DNA from: Dugong dugon
Lineage: Eukaryota; Chordata; Mammalia; Sirenia; Dugongidae
Direction: 5' to 3'
Length of the DNA stretch: 64,000 bases
Assembly: GCA_030035585.1 (NCBI GenBank)
Contig: CM057462.1
Span: 67,118,734 to 67,182,733, forward strand
The notes below the pieces were generated by a model. It was not told the DNA's origin, searched no databases, and saw nothing but the letters and a program-made list of their open reading frames with translations. The position numbers and the translations under genes are program-made. Below are positions 1 through 10,749 of the stretch, piece by piece. The stretch's first letter is position 1. Every line of letters begins with the position of its first letter.

Positions 1-235
1 TCTTCTAACGTCCTTAGAGAAGATTTCATTGGTTAGGGTGGAACAATCACTACTCTTTAGAAAATAAAGAGCTGCTCTAAGACTCACTCCTTCCTTACAA
101 TCACTCAGCCTGTTTGGAGCCTGGGCAGGGTGGTTTTAGGAAAAAGAAAAATCAGCAGGAAAAAAATCAGCCAAGGTCCAATGTGCTTCCCTTTGTGCAT
201 CTGGTTACCTGAAAGTAAGTAAACAATTTGGGATC
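1..235. other. unassigned background
   Basis: No recognisable gene or repeat. The last five bases (ggatc) may be the left target duplication of the LTR that follows, which is trailed by agatc. Confidence 0.4.
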
Positions 236-718
236 TGTGATGGTTAAGATTGTGTGTCAACTTGGCTGGGCCACAGTTCTCAGCGTTCATATGTGATCAC
301 CCCCATAATGGGATCTGCTATGAGTAGCCAGTCAGTTGAAATGGAGTTTCCTTGGGTGTGTGGCCTGCATCCAAACGTCGTAAGTGGACGTTCTGGCTTT
401 TGCCTGCTCTGGATCCTGCAGCTGCCTCCTGTTCGTCTGACCTCTGGTTCTTGGGACTGAGCTAGCAGCTTACCTGCCGATCTTGGGATTCATAGATCTT
501 CACAGCCTGTGAGCAAGAGTCCTGTCTCTAACGGTTGATCTTGGGTTTGCCAGCCCCTGCGGCTACATGAATCAGGAGAAGCCTCTATCCTGACCCATGG
601 ACTTGGGATGTTTCAGGCTCTACAATCGCATGAGCCATTTCCTTGATATAAATCTCTTTCTACATATATTTGTACGCTTTACTGGTTTTGCTTCTCTAGA
701 GAACCCAGCCTAAGATGA
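236..718 (+). mobile_element. MLT2-like ERVL solo LTR
   Basis: The element opens with 'tgtgatggttaagattgtg' followed by 'tcaacttggctgggcca', and ends with 'cttctctagagaacccagcc', the start and end typical of MLT2 (ERVL) long terminal repeats. 'cctgcatccaa', 'caatcgcatgagcca' and 'cttgatataaatctcttt' near the end match the family's polyadenylation region. It stands alone with no retroviral internal sequence beside it, so it is a solo LTR. Flanks ggatc and agatc could be a degraded 5-bp target duplication. Family name is from memory of the consensus. Confidence 0.75.
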
Positions 719-1065
719 GATCCTATACACGAGGAAAAAAAAAAAAAAACCCACATATGAAACCTTAGAACATTGGCCCTAAACCTTTCTTGTACCCCTT
801 GTATAACTGTGTGTACGCTTGTGAGCTGTGAGGAGGCCCATCAGGGACCTCAGCTCACCATGGCAGACGGTAAATGCCAACAGAAGGCACATAAATTCTC
901 CAGCAGGAGTGTTTTTATGATTGGAAAAATCCCTGACCCTATTTAGAATCAGTGCCTTAAGTGGAATAGTCATAAATTTAAAAAATAAGGAAGAAAGGAA
1001 AGCTATGTTAAGAGTAATTAAGAAAATATGCAACTTAAAGTCCGTTGTAGCCTGTGGGTCCTAAT
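719..1065. other. unassigned background
   Basis: Holds a short A-run near 735-750, probably the remnant of a retroposon tail. The rest shows no recognisable feature. Confidence 0.4.
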
Positions 1066-1204
1066 TGAGGTTGCTTATCAGAATTCCTGTGGAGCTTTGG
1101 GGAAAGAGAGGCGCTTCCAGGTTTCCACAGGAGGGTCTCAGTTATATATACATTTTTAAAGCTCTGAGGGTAATTCTGATAATCCTAATTAAGAACCACT
1201 GCTG
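1066..1204 (+). mobile_element. MER5A-like hAT-Charlie DNA transposon remnant
   Basis: 'atcagaattcctgtggagc', 'gggtaattctgat' and the terminal 'aagaaccactgctgg' follow the pattern of MER5A, a non-autonomous hAT element. It is diverged and has no coding capacity. Confidence 0.55.
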
Positions 1205-1882
1205 GTTCAGCTTTATGGTCCTATAAAATTGTATTATGTTTGGGTGCCAACCAAACAGATGTGATATAGGGATATTCTAACAGATAAAGGACTCTAAAAT
1301 CCACATCCAAAGATTCAGGAAGCAACTATACCAGTCTACTAAATGAATAACTTGAACAAAATTGGCTAAACTTGGAACAAAAAAAAAAAAAAGGGAATTG
1401 AAGGGACTTTCTAGTACACTGAAAAGTTAGAGGCAGAGGTTCTGCTCAGTTACCAACTACTGGGGTCCTACTCTGCTTTTTTTCTCAGGTAAGACCATGA
1501 TATTACATAATGAGTTTGGGTTCAAGAACCAGGAGAATCTGATGTTGGTAAAAATTCCTTTCTAAGGAAGCATTAAGCCAAGTGATTATTTGGAGGAGTT
1601 TCTCCAGTGTCAGAAGCATCTAGGGCAAAAGGGGTAACATAAAACAAGTTTCTTGGATATGGCGAGACCCTCCCCCAGGCAGCCAGTGACATGGCAGTCA
1701 CATGCCCCAAATGAGTACTGTGGATGCCAACCAATCCCACACTGAGAGGCCATGTGGCTCCCCTTCCATGTGGTCACTGGGCTTTTGTTCACTTTGTGTA
1801 TTTTCACTACATACAGTCTGTATGTTTATGTGGGGGGAGGAGATGATGAGGGGAAAAGGCGGATTCCCTTCCAGCAACCCAT
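1205..1882. other. unassigned background
   Basis: Contains a poly(A) run at about 1379-1394. No gene or repeat could be identified in the remainder. Confidence 0.35.
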
Positions 1883-2165
1883 GTTGTTGTTGTTAGCTGC
1901 CATTTGAGTCAGCCCCCAACTCATGATGACCCCATATACAACAGGATTGGACCACAAGGTTTTCACTGGCTGATTTTCAGGAAGTAGATTGCCAGGCCTT
2001 TCTTCCTAGTCTGGAAGTTCCAATGAAAGCTGTTCAGCATCATAACAGCAGGCAAGCCTCCACTAATAGACAGGAGGTGGCTGTGCTGGAGGGACATAGG
2101 CCAGGAATTAAACCTGAGTTGCCCCCATGGAAGGCAAGAATTCTACCACTGAACCACCAGTGCCC
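1883..2165 (-). mobile_element. tRNA-Gly-headed SINE with RTE-like body and tail
   Basis: Read on the minus strand, the right end (about 2165-2090) is a tRNA-Gly-like sequence: 'ggtggttcagtggtagaat' is an A box and 'ggtttaattcctggcc' a decayed B box. The body (about 1965-2080) contains 'agcatcataacagcaggca' and 'agtagattgccaggcc' on the plus strand, which resemble the RTE 5' UTR copies at 35.9 and 51.7 kb. The left end 'gttgttgttgttagctgcc' with 'actcatgatgacccc' is the RTE/AfroSINE 3' tail. The head differs from the Ser-tRNA-like head of the other AfroSINEs here. No intact tRNA gene remains. Confidence 0.75.
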
Positions 2166-2889
2166 CCACCAGCAAACCATAGCCCACCTGAAAATGTTGC
2201 CAAGAAACACCTGGGAAAAGCCATAAAAAGAAAATGTGAAGCTACATTTCCAAAGAGAGATCTAAAGAACTGTAGGGGTAGGATTAGAAATTTTTGTCAG
2301 ACTGGAAAGGAGCTATGACTAGCAAAGATCATGAACAAACACCACAAATTATATGTAATTTATTACAGTCACCTGGGGTCAGAAACTCATGCCTTCAGGG
2401 GTCAAGCAAGTAACATAAATGTATGAAGCAACCTGGTATAAGCAAAAAGGAACTGGAGCCATCATGCCTCCCTGCAAATCCAATTATTTTTTTGTTTGTT
2501 TAAAGTGGTGTTAGCTAAAAACCGTTGGATTCAGAAGGGTGAGCTGCCAGTTCACACTCCCCTGATGATCCTAGTCAGTAAAAGAAAGGAGAAAGAAAAT
2601 TAGCTTTAAAATAAAGCAATTTTCTAAAAAGGGGGATTTTTAAGGTCATAATTACTTCCAAGATCTAGGTGAGAAAGAATAAAAAGCCAAAGTAAAATAT
2701 ATAAAGAAACCATTAAAGAACACTCCAAATCAAGATGTCTCCAAATGAGCTGGGTCAGATGACCCTACTGCAGTAATTCTCAAACTATAGACTACAGAGG
2801 AAAATGAGCCACAGGAGAGCCCAAGTCGTGTGCAAGATATTCTTTTACAAGTCTCATTTGCAGTCTGAAGGTGCCCATACTATTCCCCT
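2166..2889. other. unassigned background
   Basis: A-rich sequence without a gene. 'cagtaattctcaaactatag' at about 2772 resembles the start of a MER5-type element but is too short to call. Confidence 0.35.
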
Positions 2890-3818
2890 TCAGCACAAAG
2901 GATTCATTTACTTCTTTCCTTTGGGCCTACTTCATCAAAAACTCTCCCTACTTGTTTCTTTTTATTTTGTGAAATAATTTTAGGTTACAGAAGACTTGCA
3001 AAGATTGTACAGTTCTTGAATGCCCTTCACCCAGCTTCCCCTAACCTTAACATTTTACATACTCATAACCATTGTTCAATTACCAAAACCAAGAAATTGA
3101 TATTGGTTCAATACTGTGAACTAAACTACAGACTTTTCTCTGTTTCACCAGTTTTTCCACTACTGTCCATTCTCTGTTTCCGGTTTCAATCCAGGATCCC
3201 CCGTAGCATTCTAGTGGTTATGTCTCCTTCGTCTCCTCTCATCTGTAACTTTCTCAGTCTTTCCTTGTCTTTCACAACCTAGACACTTTTGAAGAACACT
3301 CATCAGGTTATTTTGTAGACTGTCCCTCAATTCAAGTTTGTCTGATGTTTTCTCATAGCTAAAATGAAGTTATGGATGCGCCCTCTTCAATGCATCAAAT
3401 TGGGGGTGAGTTGAGGGTGGGGAAATGTGATGTCAATATGTATTATTACTGGTAATGTTACCCTTGATCCCTTGGTGACAGTGCTATCTGCCAGGTTTCT
3501 CCATTGTAAAGCTACTATTTTTCCCTTTTTAATTGGTAAACATTTGGGAGGAGATACTGTGAAACTATGCAAATGTCTTGTTTCTCCTTAACCTTTAACC
3601 CACTAATTTTAGCATTCATCTGGTGATCTGTCTGCAGCAATTACGACTGTGGTGTTCTAATAGTGATTTTCTATTTCCCTCATTCCTCTATATTTATTCA
3701 TTGGAATTCTTCTGTAAGGATGAGTTATTTTTTCTCCCCCATTTATTTATTTCATTTTTATTTTTATCAATATGGATTAATGGATATTTATTTTATTCTT
3801 TGACTTACAATCCAATAT

Positions 3819-3995
3819 ATGCCCTGGTGGCAAAGTGGTTAAAGTGCTCAACTGCTCACCGAAAGTTCAGTGACTGGTGGGTTCGAATCGCTCTGCAGGA
3901 GAAAGATGTAGCAGTCTGCTTCTGTAAAAGATTTACAGCCTTGGAAACCCTATGGGGTTTCGACTCGACAGCAGCGGGTTTGGTTTTTGGTTTTA
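3819..3995 (+). mobile_element. AfroSINE, long form with internal deletion
   Basis: Begins 'gccctggtggcaaagtggtt', has the B box 'gggttcgaatcgc', the long-form insert 'gagaaagatgtagcagtctg' and the tail 'cgggtttggttttt'. The stretch between 'ccctatgggg' and 'tcgactcgacagc' that other copies carry is missing. Confidence 0.9.
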
Positions 3996-4330
3996 TCCTT
4001 ATTTATTTTTTGGCTCAAACTGCTCCAAATCTGGCCATTGAGAATGCTTTCAAATTGGTTCCTATATCTGGCATACTCTCATTTTTTATAGCACCGCCTT
4101 AATTTTTGGCACAGGATGTCTCAGGCTCATCTTTTATTTAAGCAGCCTCAACCCTGAAATCAACTACTTTTCCAAGAAGTTCTTATTTCTTTTATTGATA
4201 ATGACATTTAGAAAATAAGATCTGGGCATTGGATGTGCTCATTGCTAGTGGGTGTCTTGTTTCTAGACCATCTCAGTGGACAAGTCTAGGAAATACATGT
4301 ATGTTTACTAAAGCATGCATATATACATAT

Positions 4331-4857
4331 GGGGCAAATCTGCTGCAAAACACCTATTCAAAGTTTTAAAAAGCAAATATGTCACTTTATGAGTTAGATG
4401 CACTTGACCCAAGCCATGGTCTTTTCAAATGCCTCATTTTCATTCAAAAGCTGGACAATGAAAAAGGAAGACTGAAGAAGAATTGCATTCCAGATGTGGT
4501 ATTGGTGAAGAATATCGACTATATTGTGGGCTGCTAGAAGAATAAACAAATCCAGTTTAGAAGAAATACAACCAGAATGCTCCTTAGAAGTGAGGATGGC
4601 AAGGTGTCAACTTGCTTACTATGGATGTCATCAGGAAAGACCAAACCATAGAAAAGGACATCATGTTTGGTAAAGCAGAGGGTTAGCAAAAATGAGGAAA
4701 ACCCTCAGTGAGACAGACTGACATAATAGCTGCAACAAAGGTCTCAAACACACCAATAACCATGAAGATGGCAGAGAACCAGGCAACATTTCATTCCGTT
4801 ATACATTCGATCACCATGAGTTGGAGCCAACTGGACGGCAACTAATAATAACAACAT
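4331..4857 (+). mobile_element. RTE LINE 3' end, 5' truncated
   Basis: Matches the other RTE copies here from 'aaatctgctgcaaaa' through 'gacccaagccatgg', 'aaaagctggacaatga' and 'ggacatcatg' to 'gagttggagccaactgg', ending in a degenerate (AAC)n-like tail. Numerous substitutions and indels; no open frame survives. Confidence 0.85.
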
Positions 4858-5945
4858 ATTTATTTTGTATCTATCTGTAGACATAGTAAAACAAACATGA
4901 ATTAATACTGATACTTCTGACTCCAATCCAGCACTATAGAGTTAATTCCAGCATTCTCCTTTGCTCATTATAGTAACTTCTTTCTCAGACAGTTAGAAAC
5001 CTGGCTCTTATTATCCATATTTACCTATTTGTTCATTCCTAGTATACATTTAAAATAGTTTCAGAATTGCTAACACATACCTTAGTGAGAAACAAATTTA
5101 TCATGCAGAGGACACTGTCTGTGTACAGAGTCCTTTTTGTCTTTAGCCTTACAGTATCCAGTCAAGGCCCTGTTCTCCAAAGTAGTTTATTTAGCCCAGC
5201 TCCTTTCTCCCCACCCCTTCAGTAAGGTTATGGTATACATTTGTAATACAGTTAGACTCATTTATCACAGTATGGATTACATCTTGGGTTCCCCTGATAT
5301 CCTGGTCAATACTGCTTTCAATTTGCATACAGTAAAGTTTACACCTTATGGCAGACAGATCTATATGGCTTTTGAAAAACACAGTTTTGTGTCCACCAGC
5401 ACAGCAATTCTTTGGGGAAAAATCCCAGCGAAGTGATGTGCCATTCTCAGTGAATCTAACCGGGGGGTTATAAGAGCATGATGTCAATGTCTTATTAGTG
5501 GTGATGTTAATCTTAATCCCTTGGTAAAGGTGGTTAAGGTGGTTAGGGTTTCTTCGCTGTAAAGTTACTATATTTCCCTTTGTAATTAATAAATATTGGA
5601 GGGAGATACAGAACAGTTCCATCACCTTCAAAATTCCCTCATGCTTCCCCTTTGTAGTCAACCCCTAACTCTAACCCCAAACCCTGGCAAATACGGATAC
5701 ATATCCTACCCCTAGAGTTTTGCCTTTTCCAAAATGTTATATAAATAGAATTATAAAATATGAAGCTTTTTGGGACTGGATTCTTTCACCCAGCAAAATG
5801 GATTGAAGATTCATCTGTGATGTGTAAATCAATACTCATTCCTTTTAATCCTGAGTAGCCTGCCAGTGTATGGGTGTACCATCATTTGTTTATTTAGCCC
5901 AGCTATAGAATATCTGAGTTTTTTCCAGTTCGTGCAATTATATAT

Positions 5946-6116
5946 AAAAAAACTCAAAACCAAACCCATTGCCGGTGAGTCAGTTCTGACTCATAGCTAT
6001 CCTATAGGACAGAGTAGAACTGTCCCATAGGGTTTCCAAGGAGTGGCTGGTGGATTTGAACTGCTGACTTTTTGATTACCAGCCAAGCTCTTAACCACTG
6101 CACCACCAGGGCTTGA
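5946..6116 (-). mobile_element. AfroSINE, short form
   Basis: Complement of the AfroSINE: 'ccaaacccattgccgg' tail, 'tggatttgaactgctgac' B box, 'aaccactgcaccaccaggg' head. Flanked by a perfect 10-bp target duplication aattatatat at 5936-5945 and 6117-6126, inside the old L1. Confidence 0.95.
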
Positions 6117-6195
6117 AATTATATATGAAGTTGCTGTAAATATTCATGAATAGATTTTTAGTGAGCATAAGTTTTAAATTCACTTGAGTAAATAC

Positions 6196-6403
6196 TGAGA
6201 CCCTGAGTGGTGCACATGGTTAACATACTCGGCTGCTAACCAAAAGATTGGTGGTTTGAGTCCACCCAGAGGCACCTCAGAAGAAAGGCCTGCCAATCCA
6301 CTTCTGAAAACCCTAAGGAGCACAGTTCTACTCTGACACACATGGGGTCATCATGAGTCAGAGTGGACTTAATAGCAACTGGTGGTGGTGGTGGCAGTGG
6401 TGG
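6196..6403 (+). mobile_element. AfroSINE, variant body
   Basis: Head 'ctgagtggtgcacatggtt', B box 'tggtttgagtccaccc', variant body 'aagaaaggcctgccaatcc' and a (TGG)n-rich 3' end. Target duplication gtaaatac at 6188-6195 and 6404-6411, inside the old L1. Confidence 0.9.
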
Positions 6404-8041
6404 GTAAATACCAAGGAGTTGGACTGCTGGGTCATATGATAAGCATATGTTTAACTTTATAAGAAATTGCCAAACTAACTTCCAAAGTGTCCGTATCATA
6501 TTGCATTCCCATCAGGAATGTAAGAGAGCTTCAGTTGCTCTGTAACCTTGGCAGAATTTGGTATTGTCAGTTTTTGTCTGTTTTGTTTTGTTTTTAGCTA
6601 TTCTGATAGGTGTAGGGATAGTTCATTGTGGTTTTAAGTTTCCTTTCTCTAATTACTAATGATGTTGAGTATCTTTTCATCTTTTCATATGCTTATTTGC
6701 CATCATATATCTTCTTTGGTAAAATGTTCAAATCTTTTACCCATTGACCTTTTTTTTTATTATTGGGTTGTTTACTTTCTGGTTGAGTTTTAAGAGTTCT
6801 TTATCTATATGTTCTAAATACAAGTCCCTTGTCACATATGTAATTTACAAATGTTTTCTCCTAGTCTGTGGCTTGTCCTCTCATTCTCTTCACATTGTCT
6901 TTCACAGAAGAAAATTTTAATTTTTATAAAGTCCAATTTATTAATTTTTATTTAATGAGTTGACCTTTTAATATAACCAAAAACTCTTTGCCAAACCAAA
7001 GATTTCCTCCTAAGTTTTCTTCTGGACATTTTATAGTCTTACATTTTACATTTAAATCTATGATCCATCTTTTCCATCTTTCGTTAATTTTTGTATAAGG
7101 CGTGAGGTATGTGTCAAGATTTATTTTTCTTTGTTTGTTCGCATATGGACATCCAATTGTTCCAATACCATTCATTGAAAAGATTATCTTTTCTTCATTG
7201 AATTGCCTTTACACTCTTGTCAAAAATCATTTGACTATATTTGTGTGGGTCTGCCTCTCGGCTGATTTATGTATCTGTCTATACATTAATCTATGGTTCT
7301 ATCATTTCACAAATACAACATTGTCTTGATTATTGTAACTTTATAGCAAGTCTTGACACTGCATAGTGAGAATGAATCCTCAAATTTTGTTCTTCTTCAG
7401 ATTTGTTTTGGCAGTTCTAGTTCCTTTCTCTTTCCATATAAATTTAACGATCCATTTCTTGATATCTACAAAGAAACTTGCTGGAATTTCCACTTGGACT
7501 GCAATAAATATGCAAATCAAATTTGGAAAAATTGACATCTTAACAATATGGTGTCTTCCAATCCATGAACACAGTGTATCTTTCCACGTATTTTATTTTT
7601 CTTTGATTTCTTTCATCAGGATTTTCTAGTTTTCAGCAACTATATCCTGCACATATTTTGTTAGATTTATACCTATGTATTTCACTTCCTTTTTTGCGTA
7701 GGTGCTATGGTAAATGGTATTGTTTTCTAAATTTCAAGTTCCCGCTGCTCATTGTTAATGTATTAAAGTACAATTGACTTTGTGTCCCACAACTTTGCTA
7801 AAGTCACTTACTAGTCCTAGGAGTTTTGTAGAATCTTTGGGTTTTTCTATCATGTTACATGTGAGTTAACACTGTTTTATTTCTGCCTTTCTAATATTTA
7901 TGCGTTTTATTTCTTTTTCTTGCCTTATGGTACCGTGTAGGGCTTTCCAGTATGATGTTGAATAGAAGTGGTGAGAGAGAACATTCTTGCTGTCTTCTTG
8001 ATCTTAGGGGGAAAACATTTAGTCTCTCACCATTAAGTATA

Positions 8042-8478
8042 TTGTTGTTGTTGTTGTTAGGTGACATCAAGTTGGTTCCAACTCACAGTGACCCTATGTA
8101 TAATAAAACGAAACACTGCCCAATCCTGTGCCATCCTCACAATCGTTGTTATGCTTGAGCCCACTGTTGCAGCCCCTGTATCAATCTACCTCGTTGAAGG
8201 TCTTCCTCTTTTTCACTGACCCTCTACTTTACCAAGCATGATGTCCTTCTCCAGGGACTGGTCCCTCCTGATAAAATGTCCAAAGTATGTGAGATGCAGT
8301 CTCACCATCCTTGCTTCTAATAAGCATTCTGGCTGTACTTCCTCCAAAACAGATTTGTTCCTTCTTCTGGCAGTCCATGATATATTCAATATTCTCCTCT
8401 AACACCATAATTCAAAGGCATCAGTTCTTTTTCTGTCTTCTTTATTCATTGTCCAGCTTTCACATACATATGAGGTGA
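8042..8478 (-). mobile_element. RTE LINE 3' end
   Basis: Starts with a (TTG)n tail complement, then 'gtgaccctatgtataataa', 'cttgagcccactgttgc', 'accaagcatgatgtcc' and 'ttcattgtccagctttcaca'. It lies in the old L1 and is 5' truncated. No clear target duplication could be read. Confidence 0.9.
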
Positions 8479-8700
8479 TTGATTTTTTTGTAGATGTCCT
8501 TTATGAGGTTTAAGACAGTCTTTTCTATTCCTAGTTTGCTGAGAGTTTTAGTCAAGTGCTTTTTCTGAATCTACTGAAATGATCATATAATTCTACTTCC
8601 TTAGTCCATTAATATGGTGAATTACATTGATTCATTTTCAAATGCTGAATCAGCCTTTCATTCTAGGGATTAACACCACTGAGTTGTGATATAATGTATG

Positions 8701-8846
8701 TAAGCAAGCAGAAAGAAGGAAACAGCAAAGATAATGGCAAAAATCAGTGATATGAAAACAGAGAAAAATCAATAAAATTCATCCAAAGCTGGTTCTTTGA
8801 AAAGATCAGTAAAATTAATAAACTTCTAGCAAAACTGACCAAGAAA
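8701..8846 (+). repeat. inverted duplicate of L1 ORF2 segment (arm A)
   Basis: This piece reads L1 ORF2 in the plus direction ('ccaaagctggttctttgaaa'), although the L1 on both sides is on the minus strand. It is the near reverse complement of 9830-9983, sharing details such as 'catccaaagctgg' and 'aaagataatgg/aaagataatag'. The L1 left of it resumes at about 9285, so the piece and the RTE after it are inserted together. Confidence 0.75.
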
Positions 8847-8892
8847 ATAAGTATATACACACATACAAAATCTCTGTGTGTATGTGTGTATT

Positions 8893-9270
8893 GTTGCTGT
8901 TCTTGTTAGTTGCCATTGAACCCACTCTGACTCATGGTGACCTTATATATCACAGAATGAAACGTTGCCCAGTCCTGTGAGATCTTCATGACTGTTTACA
9001 TGTTTGAGTCCATTGTTGTAGCTATTGAGTCACTGATAATTTCTCTCGTTTTCACTGACCTGGCACACATCCTTTTCTAGTGATTGGTTTTTCCTGATGA
9101 CGTGTCCAAAGTAAGTGAGCCAAAGTCTCACTATCTTCGCTTCAAAGAACATTGTGGTTTTATTTTTTCTAGGACTGATTAGCAGTTCACAGTATATTCA
9201 ATATTCTTTGCCAACACTACAATTTGAATGCATCAATTCTTCTTGTCTTCCTTTTTCATTGTCGAGCCTA
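8893..9270 (-). mobile_element. RTE LINE 3' end, in a TG repeat
   Basis: Complement of the RTE 3' end: 'gttgctgttcttgttagttg', 'actcatggtgacc', 'gatgacgtgtccaaagta', 'ttcattgtcgagcct'. TG-rich stretches flank both ends (8868-8892 and 9271-9288), consistent with insertion into a TG microsatellite and duplication of part of it. Confidence 0.85.
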
Positions 9271-9829
9271 GTGTGTGTGTAGGTGTGTGTTATACTGTTA
9301 AATTCTAAATTCAATTTATTAATATTTTGTTGAGGATTTTTGCATCTTTGATCAAAAGGAGTGTTGCTCTGTACTTTTCTTTTCTTGTAATGCCTTGCCT
9401 GGTTTGGGCATTAGGAAAATGTTGACTTTATAAAATAAGATAGGAAGTATTCCTTCCTCTTTTGTTTTCTTGAAAATACTGCATAGAATGTGCATTATTT
9501 CTACCTTAAACGTTTGGGAGAATTTGACACTGAACCCATCTTGGCCTGGAGTTTTCTTCTTCTTCTTCTTTTTTTTTTTTTTTTGAAGGTTTTTAGCTAC
9601 AAATTCAATTTCCCAACAGATACAGGATTATTCAGTATATTTATTTCTTCTTGGATGAGTTTTGGTAGTTTGTGTCCTACAAGGAATTGATCCAGCCTAA
9701 GATGCCAAATTGATGGGCACAGAGTTGCTTATATTACACCATTATTCTAATTTTAAAGTCTGTGGTGTCAATAGTGATGACCTTTCTTTCATTTCTGGTA
9801 TTACTAATGTGTGTCTTCTCTCTCTTTTT

Positions 9830-9983
9830 CTTGGTCATTCTAGCTAGAGGTTTATTAATTTTATTGATCTTTTCAAAGAACCAGCTTTGGATGGATTTTA
9901 TTAATTTTTCTCTATTGTTTTTCAGTTTCCAAATCATTGATTTTTGCTATTATCTTTGCTATTTCCTTCTTCTGCTTGCTTTG
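9830..9983 (-). repeat. inverted duplicate of L1 ORF2 segment (arm B)
   Basis: Part of the minus-strand L1 ('caaagaaccagctttgg' on the plus strand). It pairs with arm A at 8701-8846, with about 1 kb between the arms. Confidence 0.75.
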
Positions 9984-10749
9984 GATTTAATTTGTTCTTC
10001 TTTCTCTAATTTTTTTTTTAAGTGTGGTGGCTGATATTACTGGTTTCAGCAATTCTTCTTTTCTAACATAAGCATTTAATGCTATGAATTTCCCTCTAAG
10101 CACTGTTGAGCTGTAGCTCATAAATTTTGATTTGTTGTATTTTACTTTTCATTCAGTTCAAAATATTTTTTTAATTCCCTTAAGAATACTTTGATACATG
10201 GGTTATTTAGGCGTGTGCTATGGGGGTTTTCCAGATAGCTCTTTGTTATTGACTGCTAGTTTAATTCCATGATGTTCTAAGAACATACTTCCTATGATTT
10301 CCAGTCTTTTATAGTTCTTTTATGGCACTAAATACAATCTTTTTTGGCAAATGTTATATGTGTACTTCAGAAGGATATTTTAGTGGGTGGAGCATTCTAT
10401 AAATGTCAGTTAGGTCAAGTTGGTTGATACTGTTGTTTAGGTACTCTATATCCTTTTTTTTTTTTTTTTTTTCCTACATGTTCTAGCAATTACTGAGAAA
10501 ACAGTGTTGTAACCTCAACTATAATGATGAGATTGTCTATTTCACTTTAAATTCTATCGGCTTTTGCATTATGTATTAAAGTTATGTTATTAGGTATATA
10601 CATTTAGGATTGTTGTGTCTTCTTGGAGAACTGAGCCCTTTATAATTATTTAATGTCCCTATTTATCTCTGATAATAGCTGTTGTTCTGAAGTCTATTTT
10701 GGCTGATATTAATACAGTGACTCCAGCTTTATTTTGATTAGTGTTTGCA

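Larger units (their letters stand above)
2890..5135 (-). mobile_element. old LINE-1 (L1M-type) 3' region, split by insertions
   Basis: The plus strand reads as the complement of an old L1 3' end, for example 'aggttacagaagacttgca' and 'cccttcacccagcttcccc' near 3000, the T-rich section near 3700-3800, and 'ggcacaggatgtctcaggc' near 4110. It is interrupted by an AfroSINE (3819-3995) and an RTE 3' end (4331-4857). A related segment recurs at about 5448-5610 (compare 'atcccttggt' with following 'ctgtaaagttacta'), so two L1 fragments may be juxtaposed. Confidence 0.6.

Noticed and set aside
2088..2165. tRNA-Gly gene on the minus strand
   Set aside because: Anticodon arm and B box are mutated and the sequence continues directly into a SINE body; it is a SINE head.
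3623..4102. 159-codon plus-strand frame
   Set aside because: It crosses old L1 3' sequence and an AfroSINE; chance frame.
5191..5661. 156-codon minus-strand frame
   Set aside because: Lies in old L1-type sequence without ORF1 or ORF2 motifs.
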